Of a DNA stretch of 7,208 bases, positions 1-6,700 are shown piece after piece. The stretch covers positions 1-7,208 of the forward strand of contig SBBD01000023.1 in NCBI GenBank assembly GCA_005239845.1. The letters are read 5' to 3'. A program made the position numbers and the translations under genes. Source of the DNA: an archaeon (GTDB taxonomy: Archaea; Micrarchaeota; Micrarchaeia; Norongarragalinales; SBBD01). How positions within the stretch are numbered: the stretch's first letter is position 1; every line of letters starts with the position of its first letter. The notes under the pieces are model-generated. The model had not been told where the DNA came from and ran no database searches. It saw only the letters and a program-made list of their open reading frames with translations.

Positions 1-179
1 GCGGCATTCCGCACGATTTTCAAGAGGTCCCTCAACAAGACCAGCAAGGGAATGCTTTCCATTTTCCTGTGCTTTCCGGGCAGGGGCTTCTTGATCCACA
101 CGTGCGTCTTTCGGGGGATGCGGATGGCCTTGCTTTTCGCGAGCCGCTTCCAATGCCTTGCGTTTCCATGCGCTGACAT
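1..179 (-). CDS. rps4e: Ribosomal protein eS4 (S4e), N-terminal part, cut by window edge
   Basis: Small-subunit ribosomal protein eS4, found in archaea and eukaryotes but not bacteria; it binds 16S rRNA. Only the first 59 codons are in the window; the gene runs off the left edge. I translated this stretch directly. It opens MSAHGNARHWKRLAKSKAIR, followed by a basic segment with IPRKTHVWIKKPLPGKH and then ESIPLLVLLRDLLK. These match the family pattern of KRLA near the N-terminus, a W-x-x-K/P-x-P-G-x-H segment and an S-I/L-P-L-L-x-x-L-R-D helix. The ATG at 177-179 is chosen because AAGGTGA, a good archaeal Shine-Dalgarno sequence, lies nine bases upstream and the conserved region starts soon after. 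A GTG at about 190-192 is in another frame. It is the last visible gene of the rnp1 operon, 82 bases after uL24, the usual archaeal position. Confidence 0.93.
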   Translation of the reverse strand, partial: MSAHGNARHWKRLAKSKAIRIPRKTHVWIKKPLPGKHRKMESIPLLVLLRDLLKIVRNA

Positions 180-188
180 GAGTTGGAT

Positions 189-195
189 TCACCTT
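189..195 (-). promoter_or_regulatory. Shine-Dalgarno site of eS4
   Basis: On the minus strand this reads AAGGTGA, complementary to the 3' end of archaeal 16S rRNA, with nine bases between it and the ATG at 177-179. It fixes the eS4 start. The 82-base spacer it sits in is the longest gap in the operon, so eS4 seems to have its own initiation site rather than relying on tight coupling to uL24. Confidence 0.7.
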
Positions 196-261
196 AGGCT
201 TCCTTTACTTTCGCCTATCCTCTATTTTTTCTTGAGCGTATTCCTCTTCCTTGCGGCTACC

Positions 262-714
262 TTACTTCAACTCCTCCTTTTCCTCTCCTGGAAGTGTTCC
301 TTGTGGCTGTTGTGCCGAAATTCTTGTCGGCGTGGCAGCCGGAGCTTTTTCTTTTTGTCTTTTCTTTTTCATCTTGTGTTTCGGCTCTTGGTATTCCACG
401 AGAATGCAGTTGGACGGATGGATGGCGGCCGGCACTTCCTTTCCGCCCTGTTTCTTGTGCACGAGGCCTTCCACGAAGAGGCGCATGCGCCGCAAATCGA
501 CTTCCGAAATCTTGCCTTCCCTTCCTCGGAACTCGCCGCGCACCACCTTCACCTTGTCCCCCTTCTTCGCCACCAGCGAGCGGGCCTTCATTTTTTTCCT
601 CAAGTCCTTGCTCAAGTGGATGTGGGCCAGTTTCTGTTTCACGTGGAGGGGCGCCTGGTAGAGCGCCTTGCGCTTCTTGCGCGGCTGTTTGGTTTCCAAG
701 CGGTTGAACTTCAT
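262..714 (-). CDS. rpl24: Ribosomal protein uL24, archaeal type, with charged C-terminal tail
   Basis: Large-subunit protein uL24, an early 23S rRNA-binding assembly protein; 150 residues. The N-terminal part (1-45) has the archaeal features QPRKKRKALYQAPLH and LSKDLRKKM. A KOW-type RNA-binding segment follows at about 48-75 (KKGDKVKVVRGEFRGREGKI), then the second half of the fold to about residue 109 (AIHPSNCILVEY). Archaeal uL24 is usually near 120 residues. Here residues 111-150 form a low-complexity tail: first very basic (KHKMKKKRQKEK), then Ala/Pro/Thr/Gln-rich, then acidic (EEKEEL). The ATG lies three bases after the uL14 stop; GGTGTGA at 718-724, overlapping that stop, probably serves as ribosome binding site, suggesting translational coupling. 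Confidence 0.95.
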   Translation of the reverse strand: MKFNRLETKQPRKKRKALYQAPLHVKQKLAHIHLSKDLRKKMKARSLVAKKGDKVKVVRGEFRGREGKISEVDLRRMRLFVEGLVHKKQGGKEVPAAIHPSNCILVEYQEPKHKMKKKRQKEKAPAATPTRISAQQPQGTLPGEEKEELK

Positions 715-717
715 TTC

Positions 718-1113
718 TCACACCACGGCGGCCGCGATGGCCACGACTTTCGGGTACCGTTCGGCAATCTCCCTCGCGACGGCGCCCTTGATTTCCGTGC
801 CTTTCGGCAGGCCCTGGTCGTCAATCAACACGCAGGCATTGTCCTCGAACGCGACCCTTCCCTTTCCTCTTCGAAACTCCTTGCGCTGTCTTATGATGAC
901 GGCAAGCTCTTTCTTTTTCACCATCTCCGGCTTCCCTTTCTTGACGGAAACGATGATGACGTCCCCGATTCCCGCCGTAGGATAGCGGCGCTTTCTTCCG
1001 TGGCCGCCTTTCACGTTGATGACTTCCACGAGTTTTGCTCCGCTGTTGTCGTCGCACACGAGACGCGTGGCCGTCGTGATTCCTTTCGTGATTTTCGCCG
1101 GCAGCCCCAACAT
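718..1113 (-). CDS. rpl14: Ribosomal protein uL14
   Basis: Large-subunit protein uL14, which binds 23S rRNA and lies at the subunit interface; 131 residues, matching the archaeal length of about 132. Visible family marks are the start KITKGITTATRLVCDDNSGA (residues 7-26), KGGHGRKRRYPTAGIGDVI (35-53), the uL14 signature region at about 71-97 (AVIIRQRKEFRRGKGRVAFE, then DNACVLI), and the archaeal end EIKGAVAREIAERYPKVVAIA. The ATG at 1111-1113 is preferred over an ATG seven bases upstream in another frame because it gives the family N-terminus; AGGT, overlapping the uS17 stop, lies eight bases upstream. It is ten bases downstream of uS17 and almost touches uL24, so it is clearly co-transcribed. 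Confidence 0.97.
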   Translation of the reverse strand: MLGLPAKITKGITTATRLVCDDNSGAKLVEVINVKGGHGRKRRYPTAGIGDVIIVSVKKGKPEMVKKKELAVIIRQRKEFRRGKGRVAFEDNACVLIDDQGLPKGTEIKGAVAREIAERYPKVVAIAAAVV

Positions 1114-1123
1114 AACGCATTAC

Positions 1124-1414
1124 CTAGATAAGTACAAAGCTCTTCGTCTTGCTCAATTTTCTCGTTTCCATGATCTGGACGCGGTCCCCTTCCTTCACGG
1201 TTCGGCAGTCCGGGACGTGGACGTGCAGTTTGCTCCTCCGCTTCTCGAGGCGCTCGTACTTAGGGACTTTGCGGTTGAACGCGATGACGACGCTCGCCGT
1301 CTTCTTGGCCTTCGAGCTGGCGACGATGCCTTCAAAAAGGCGGCCGTGCGTCTTCAAGCCCCCGTGCACGGGGCATCTCCGGTCCTTGCAAACGACTTGT
1401 TCTTTCTTTTCCAT
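1124..1414 (-). CDS. rps17: Ribosomal protein uS17, archaeal type
   Basis: Small-subunit protein uS17, a primary 16S rRNA binder with an OB fold; 96 residues. The N-terminal CKDRRCPVHG (9-18) corresponds to the C-x-D-x-x-C-P-x-H-G motif that marks archaeal and eukaryotic uS17. It is followed by GRLFEGIVASSKAKKTASVV (24-43) and the C-terminal signature region GDRVQIMETRKLSKTKSFVL (76-95). C9, C14, H17 and C70 are all present, but metal binding is not shown by sequence alone. A TAG stop lies in frame just upstream, so the ATG at 1412-1414 is the first possible ATG. GTGAT lies only three bases upstream, a weak or close ribosome binding site. It follows rnp1 after 55 bases and precedes uL14 by ten. 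Confidence 0.96.
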   Translation of the reverse strand: MEKKEQVVCKDRRCPVHGGLKTHGRLFEGIVASSKAKKTASVVIAFNRKVPKYERLEKRRSKLHVHVPDCRTVKEGDRVQIMETRKLSKTKSFVLI

Positions 1415-1469
1415 GCCATCACATAGCTACGGCTTTGTTTCTTCGCGTTGCAGCAAAGAAGTCTTTTCC

Positions 1470-1748
1470 TCAGTTGCGCAGCTTCCTTCCCAAGAGCTTG
1501 GTGCGATCTTCGGGCCGGCACACGAGCTGCGAGCCCTGCACTTCCACTTTCCTTTCCGGAAAATAGAACGTGCTTCCTTGCTTGGGGATCCGCTTGCGCG
1601 ACGTCCTTGCTTGCAGCAAGAACGTGTTCTTCGTCTCGTCCAGGATTTTGCCTTCGAGGCCCTGATAGTCTCTGCAGCTGCTTTGTTGGACGCGGACGGT
1701 TTCCCCGATGAACTCGGAGAGCAGGAACTCCTTGGTTTGAGGATTCAT
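1470..1748 (-). CDS. rnp1: RNase P protein component 1 (Rpp29/Pop4 family)
   Basis: Archaeal RNase P protein subunit related to eukaryotic Pop4/Rpp29. With the catalytic RNA and other protein subunits it processes the 5' end of pre-tRNA. The 92-residue product matches the family's small Sm-like barrel: EFIGETVRV near residues 12-20, GLEGKILDETKNTFLLQ (30-46), the basic RKRIPKQGSTFYFPE (51-65) and the ending RPEDRTKLLGRK (78-89). It is the first gene of the ribosomal operon; rnp1 next to uS17 is the standard archaeal arrangement. The ATG at 1746-1748 has GGTG seven bases upstream and AGGAG only one base upstream, so the first is the likelier site. A leader of about 70 bases is inferred from the TATA box at 1841-1850. 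Confidence 0.93.
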   Translation of the reverse strand: MNPQTKEFLLSEFIGETVRVQQSSCRDYQGLEGKILDETKNTFLLQARTSRKRIPKQGSTFYFPERKVEVQGSQLVCRPEDRTKLLGRKLRN

Positions 1749-1790
1749 GCTCCTGCACCAGAACCGTACGCCGCTGCTTTCGACTCCAGG

Positions 1791-1804
1791 AAAGCCGAAG
1801 CTTT
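1791..1804 (-). promoter_or_regulatory. UUCG-tetraloop hairpin in the rnp1 leader
   Basis: On the minus strand this reads AAAGC-TTCG-GCTTT: a perfect five-pair stem closed by C-G around a UUCG loop, a very stable RNA tetraloop. It lies within the predicted 5' leader of the rnp1 operon, about 15-28 bases after the transcription start expected from the TATA box. It could be a structural or regulatory leader element, or chance; the stem is short and no U-run follows, so it does not look like a terminator. Confidence 0.35.
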
Positions 1805-1840
1805 ACCCTGCAAGACGGAAACGAATATGTGCCAAACATG

Positions 1841-1850
1841 CTTTATAAAG
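1841..1850. promoter_or_regulatory. Palindromic TATA box, possibly bidirectional
   Basis: CTTTATAAAG is a perfect 10-base palindrome and a good match to an archaeal TATA box. Assuming the usual spacing of about 26 bases, minus-strand transcription would start near 1819, giving rnp1 a leader of about 71 bases. Plus-strand transcription would start near 1872, giving the lipoprotein gene (ATG at 1880) a very short leader. Purine-rich BRE sequence is not striking on either side; AAACATG on the plus-strand side is the better candidate. Confidence 0.6.
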
Positions 1851-1879
1851 GTTGTGCTGTGAATGTCGTACGTTGAGGC

Positions 1880-2269
1880 ATGAAAAGTACCATCGGCTTA
1901 CTCTTGCTCTCCGCTTTTTTGCTGTCGGTTTTACTAGGAGGGTGCATTCAGAATCAATCCCCATCGTCGTCCCTTCCTTCCCCTCCTATTCTCGTGCCGA
2001 CCCCGAATCCCCCCCTTCCCAGCTATCCTCCTGAATATGATGCTTCGAAAACGTGGGTGTATTGGGGCATTCCTCCCTTCCACTACCAACTGAAGACTGT
2101 TCCCAGCAACCCTCCCCAAAAACCGGCGGCAAGTCCAACAGCGACTCCTGCCCCTACTTCCTTGCCCTCTAACGCCCTCTCCCCCTCGCCAACTTCCGTA
2201 TTAACTCCTACGCCTTATGCTACTCCCGAAACGATACCCCTCGAGACGATTCCTCCAACCATCCGGTAG
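1880..2269 (+). CDS. Predicted lipoprotein with Pro/Ser/Thr-rich body, function unknown
   Basis: I do not recognise a family for this 129-residue protein. The N-terminus is a clear lipoprotein signal peptide: MKST, a hydrophobic stretch IGLLLLSAFLLSVLLGG, then the lipobox LGGC with the lipidated cysteine at 22. After cleavage about 107 residues would face outward, anchored by lipid. Residues 23-50 and 75-129 are dominated by Pro, Ser and Thr (SPSSSLPSPP, PTATPAPTSLPS, SPSPTSVLTPTPYATP), typical of an extended stalk that may carry O-linked sugars. A short aromatic patch at about 48-72 (YPPEYDASKTWVYWGIPPFH) is the only part that might fold. No transmembrane helix follows. Upstream GAGG is only one base from the ATG, so a short-leader start is likely. 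It is the only plus-strand gene here, divergent from rnp1 and convergent with atpB. The coding call rests mainly on the signal peptide and composition. Confidence 0.72.
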   Translation: MKSTIGLLLLSAFLLSVLLGGCIQNQSPSSSLPSPPILVPTPNPPLPSYPPEYDASKTWVYWGIPPFHYQLKTVPSNPPQKPAASPTATPAPTSLPSNALSPSPTSVLTPTPYATPETIPLETIPPTIR

Positions 2270-2309
2270 CGACTAGCGGATGTGGTGGCTCTTTCAACTA
2301 GCTTTATTT

Positions 2310-3749
2310 TCAGGCCTTCTGCCGTGCCGCCTGCCGTTCCTCGTGCTCCTGGATTTTCGCTTCCGGGTTCGAGCCCCTGAACTTTGCACCATACTTGTCC
2401 TTATGCTCCGGCTTCACTCTCTTGAGCTCCTCTTCAGGAAGCACGCTCACCAATTCCCACCCGAGATCCAACGATTCTTCGATCGTCCGATTTTCATTGC
2501 GCCCTTGGGTAACATACCTTTTTTCAAACACGTCCGCAAACTTCAGGAACTTCTTGTCCCTTTCCGTGAGCGCTTCCTCTCCCACGACGGCCACCAGGTT
2601 CCTCAAGTCCCTGCCTTCCGCGTAGCTCGCATAGAGCTGCGAGGAGATGCCGGCATGGTCTTCCCTCGTCTTTCCGCTTCCGATGCCCGAATTCATGAGC
2701 CTCGAGAGCGAAGGAAGCACGTCGATGCACGGGTAAACGTTTTTCCTGTAGAGGTCGCGGGAAAGCACGATTTGTCCTTCTGTAATGTATCCGGTGAGGT
2801 CGGGGATGGGGTGCGTGATGTCGTCGTCCGGCATGCTAAGAATCGGCAGTTGCGTGATGCTTCCCTTCTTGCCCTTGACCCTTCCCGCACGTTCGTAAAT
2901 GCTGGCCAAGTCCGTGTACATGTAGCCGGGGTAGCCTCGCCTTCCAGGCACCTCCTGCCTTGCGGAAGCCACTTCGCGCAGGGAATCGCAGTAGTTCGTC
3001 ATGTCCGTCAAAATGACCAGTACTTGGTAGTCCTTCTCAAACGCCAAGTATTCGGCGGTAGTAAGCGCTAGGCGGGGTGTAATCAAACGTTCAATGCTCG
3101 GGTCGTTTGCCAAGTTGAGGAACAATACGGCTCTCTCCAAAGCGCCGGTTTTCTCGAAGTCCTGCATGAAGAAGTTGGCTTCCGAGTGCGTGATGCCCAT
3201 GGCCGCGAACACGACCGTGAATTCCTCGCCTTCCCCGCGCACGGTGGCCTGCCTTGCGATCTGAACGGCAATCTCGTTATGCGGCAAGCCGCTGGCGGAG
3301 AAAATGGGCAGTTTCTGTCCTCGAACGAGCGTGTTCATGGAGTCAATGGTGGAAAGCCCCGTCTGGATGAATTGCTTGGGCTCGTCCCGCGAATACGGGT
3401 TGATGGCAGAGCCGCTGATGTCGTGCTTTTCCCTGCTGATGATGGGCGAGCCCTTGTCGATAGGTTCTCCCGAGCCGTTGAACACTCTCCCCAGCATTTC
3501 CTCGGAGACGGCGAGCTTCAGCGTCTCTCCCGTGAAGCGGATGCGCGTCTCTTTCGTATCCAGGCCCTGCGTGTTCCCGAAAATCTGTACGGCCGCAAGC
3601 CCTGGACGCGTCTCGAGCACCTGGCCGCGCTTCTTTTCGCCGTTGGGCATGATGATGTCCACGGTCTCTCCGTAAGCAGCCTTTTCGACGCCTTCCACGT
3701 AGACGATGGGCCCGAAGATTTCCTTTACCGTCTGAAATTCCTTGATCAT
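2310..3749 (-). CDS. atpB: A-type ATP synthase subunit B
   Basis: Non-catalytic, nucleotide-site-bearing B subunit of the archaeal A1 head; three copies alternate with three A subunits. The 479 residues are complete. An N-terminal barrel (1-75) starts [12 protein letters not shown]; the central domain carries the degenerate P-loop region [20 protein letters not shown] (148-167), [20 protein letters not shown] (184-203), and [18 protein letters not shown] (243-260). [20 protein letters not shown] (267-286) and [12 protein letters not shown] (346-357) are strong B-subunit marks; R350 sits where the family's arginine finger is expected. The usual protein is about 460-470 residues; here a charged tail (about 455-479, ending EEKIQ-like [11 protein letters not shown]) extends the end. 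GGCGGAG at 3758-3764, eight bases upstream, supports this ATG. It follows atpA after 43 bases, so they are co-transcribed; no atpD follows. Confidence 0.97.
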   Translation of the reverse strand: MIKEFQTVKEIFGPIVYVEGVEKAAYGETVDIIMPNGEKKRGQVLETRPGLAAVQIFGNTQGLDTKETRIRFTGETLKLAVSEEMLGRVFNGSGEPIDKGSPIISREKHDISGSAINPYSRDEPKQFIQTGLSTIDSMNTLVRGQKLPIFSASGLPHNEIAVQIARQATVRGEGEEFTVVFAAMGITHSEANFFMQDFEKTGALERAVLFLNLANDPSIERLITPRLALTTAEYLAFEKDYQVLVILTDMTNYCDSLREVASARQEVPGRRGYPGYMYTDLASIYERAGRVKGKKGSITQLPILSMPDDDITHPIPDLTGYITEGQIVLSRDLYRKNVYPCIDVLPSLSRLMNSGIGSGKTREDHAGISSQLYASYAEGRDLRNLVAVVGEEALTERDKKFLKFADVFEKRYVTQGRNENRTIEESLDLGWELVSVLPEEELKRVKPEHKDKYGAKFRGSNPEAKIQEHEERQAARQKA

Positions 3750-3757
3750 GTGTGATG

Positions 3758-3764
3758 CTCCGCC
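3758..3764 (-). promoter_or_regulatory. Shine-Dalgarno site of atpB
   Basis: Minus-strand GGCGGAG, with eight bases to the atpB ATG at 3747-3749. It decides the start, and shows that atpB has its own initiation signal in the 43-base gap after the tandem TGA TGA stops of atpA. Confidence 0.65.
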
Positions 3765-3792
3765 TTTCCGATTTCCATAACCTACTTTTTCA

Positions 3793-6700
3793 TCAACCTT
3801 TTGTGAATGCCGTCTCCAATGATTTGACGATTTCGTTTACTGCTTTCACGGCGTCATCGTCCTTGAGGCGCTTCAAGCTCGCTATCGTCTGCCTTTCCTT
3901 GGCTTTCAGGATGCGTTCCAAGGGCACTTCCAGGTTCAAGGCATGCATGGCCTTGTCGTAAAACGCGAGAATGGACTTGATCATGAGGTGCTGTTTTTTC
4001 AGCGTGGAATACACGTCGATTTCCTCGAACGAGTTCTGCTGCAGGAAGTCCTCCCTCAGCATCTTGGAAACCTCCAACACCAGACGTTCCCTATCCGGCA
4101 ACGCGTCCGGCCCAATCAATTGCACGATGTTCTGGAGTTCCGCCTCCTTCTGCAGCAAGGCCATGGACCGCCCACGCAATTCATAGAAGTCACTCGCGAC
4201 GTTCTCCAAGTACCATTTCTCCAAATCATCCAAGTACAAGGAATAGCTTTTCAGCCAGTGGATGGCCGGGTAGTGCCTCCTCCTGGAAAGGTCGGCATCG
4301 AGGGCCCAGAACACTTTCGTGACGCGCAGCGTGGCTTGAGACACGGGTTCCGAGATGTCTCCTCCTGGCGGAGAAACGGCCCCGATGACGGAAACGCTTC
4401 CAAAGCGGTCCTTGGACCCCAAACACCTGACGCGTCCCGCCCTCTCATAAAATTCAGCCAACCTCTTGGCAAGGTATGCCGGATATCCTTCCTCTCCGGG
4501 CATTTCCTCCATTCTTCCCGAGATTTCGCGCATGGCCTCCGCCCAACGCGAAGTGGAGTCCGCCATGAGCGCCACGTCGTAGCCCATGTCCCTGTAATAC
4601 TCTGCAATCGTGATTCCCGTGTAGATGCTGGCTTCTCTTGCCGCGACAGGCATGTTGCTCGTGTTGGCAATCAGCACCGTCCTATTCATCAAGGGCTTCT
4701 TCGTCTTGGGGTCCAAGAGCTTCGGGAATTCGGAGAGCACATCCGTCATCTCGTTTCCGCGCTCCCCGCACCCTACATAAACAATGATGTCCGCGTCCGA
4801 GTATTTCGCGAGGTCCTGCTGGGTTACCGTGTTATGGAGTATGCTGGGCCCACCCCATCCGCCAATCCAGTTCTCCGCTTGCGGGACGCTCACGTCAAAA
4901 ACGTCGTGGGGGCCGTCTATTCCCTCCACGGAGGCAATCTCGTCGCATTGAATCCATTCCAACATCGTTGCAAACTGGGAAAGTTTTGAAACTTGGAGTT
5001 GTTTTTGGCTTCCGGCAGCCTTTTCCTGCAGCGTGGAAGCGAATTTTTCGAAAACGCGTGCACTCATTTTTTCCCCGTTTTGAGCATAGTTGGAAATCTC
5101 GACGCCTTTGCTCCTCAACGCGGAGTACGGTTTTCCTGCTTGTTCGTATGCGGACTTTATGAGTTGCAGGGAGACCGGAACGATGTCGGTTGCCGTGTAA
5201 TAGGCGTCCCCGCGGTTTTCAAGGTAAGCGGCAATCTTGGCAATCTTTTCTTCATCGGAGTTACCGAATGAATCGATAATCTTGGTTAAGTTGGGTTTGC
5301 CTCTTACAAACACGCGGTAGTATGGGGTTCCATTGATTTTTCTGTCCGCCATCGTGGAGACGATCCCCAGCTTGGCCAAGAGGTATCCCAAATGCGTTTG
5401 AAGTTGCTTGCTGGCCGTGGAAAACTCGATGTCCCCGTCTGAGAAGGAGCCGTCGCCGAGGAAGTAGGCCTTAAGGAAAGCCGCCGCATCCGCATTCTTG
5501 GCTGAAAGGATGGCGGAGGCGCTTTTTTCGGCCGCCAAGCCGCCGCACCCGATCTTCTTGAGGTACTCGGCCAGCGCCTTGCTTGAAACCAGCACGTTGG
5601 GCGCTTTTCCACGTTGCCGTTCCACTTTTCCTTTCAATCCAAACAGTTTTTTGCCAAGTTCTTGGAAACGGGCGAGAAGAGCTTCGTCCGTGTTGGTGAA
5701 AACGACGGTCCTTGACCCCCGGATATATCCTTCTGCAACATACAGCCCGAGAAATTCAGCGAGTTCTTCACTCATTTTGTAGGGGATAGCCATTTCTGCC
5801 CCTCTTCGGTCCCCGCGGACCCGTTCAATCCTTGGCAAAGGAAGCTTGTAGAAAGTATACACTTGTTTGACTTGGCTCACCTTCGGAAGCGTTTCCTGGT
5901 ATGCCAGCCTCTTAAATTCGCCGGCCCCCATTCCCAGCTCCTTGGCGGCTTCGACCTTGCCGATTTCCGTAATCCGGTTCTTTAATACCTGAGCGATTTC
6001 GGCCCTAACCGTCGCACTGGTAACCCGGAGGTTTCCAAGACGGAAGGGGTCGAATTCGGTTCCCAGCGTTTCGGGAAGCTTGCGTGGAGTTGCCAAAAAC
6101 TCGCCGGCTTTCAGGTTTTCTGCAGGAGTTTCAAGGATGTCCAGTTCGCCTGAGACCTTGAACAACTTATGGGTAGGCGTGACTTCCAGCGTTTTGCCAC
6201 TCCGGGTCCTAATCCTCAACAGGCGGTCGCTTTTGCCCCTATAGAAGAATTTGGACTGGGTTTTCTGGATTTTCCCATCTTTGAACGATAAGAGCCCAAT
6301 GGGCTTGTGGAGTTCTATGGTTTCATCAAAAACCGTTTTCACGCTCGTGCCGTTCGCTTTGCAAAAGCCGTACAGTTCCTTCATTGAGGTTAAGGTGCCA
6401 TCAGAAAGAAGAATGGGGGTTTCCCCAGAAACGCATTTCCCGCTCCCGAACGGCCCGGGAATAGCGGCAACGCCTCCTTTCGCGATGGGGAAGAACGTGT
6501 CCACAATTCGCTTTCCCGTGATCAAGGGAGGCTCGATGCGCAGTTTTTCCTGCATTTTTCTTGGAGTGCGCACGCCCCACTTTTGCATCATGGTGATTTC
6601 GGTTTTGCCCACGTTAGCGATGGCGTCCGTAATCGTGAATTCGCCTTCCTCAATGTTCTTGACTTCCCCTTCCACGCCATAAGGAACAAGGATGCGGTGC

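Noticed and set aside
52..1131. Long plus-strand open frame of 359 residues opposite eS4, uL24 and uL14
   Set aside because: It overlaps three well-identified minus-strand ribosomal genes; its product is a Phe/Leu/His/Arg-rich string with no recognisable domain, as expected from the antisense of basic proteins.
1124..1414. uS17 as a zinc-binding protein because of C9, C14, H17 and C70
   Set aside because: The C-x4-C-x2-H pattern is the ordinary archaeal uS17 motif, and zinc binding cannot be claimed from it.
1354..1839. Minus-strand open frame of 161 residues overlapping rnp1 and the uS17 start
   Set aside because: It is in a different frame from rnp1 and uS17, both clearly identified, and has a random Arg/Gln/Ser-rich composition.
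2272..2302. ACTAGC repeated directly at 2272-2277 and 2297-2302
   Set aside because: Six-base direct repeats in a short spacer are expected by chance, and they do not form a hairpin.
2303..2310. TTTATTTT on the plus strand just after the lipoprotein gene, as a T-rich archaeal terminator
   Set aside because: It is short, interrupted, and overlaps the first base of the atpB stop; possible, but too weak to call. No better terminator was seen for atpB on the other strand.
2280..3071. Plus-strand open frame of 263 residues opposite atpB
   Set aside because: It lies almost wholly over the conserved coding sequence of atpB and shows no family features; it is an antisense shadow.
3943..4989. Plus-strand open frame of 348 residues opposite the C-extein of atpA and the end of the intein
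   Set aside because: It runs across the extein-intein junction opposite conserved motifs and has no recognisable domain; an antisense shadow.
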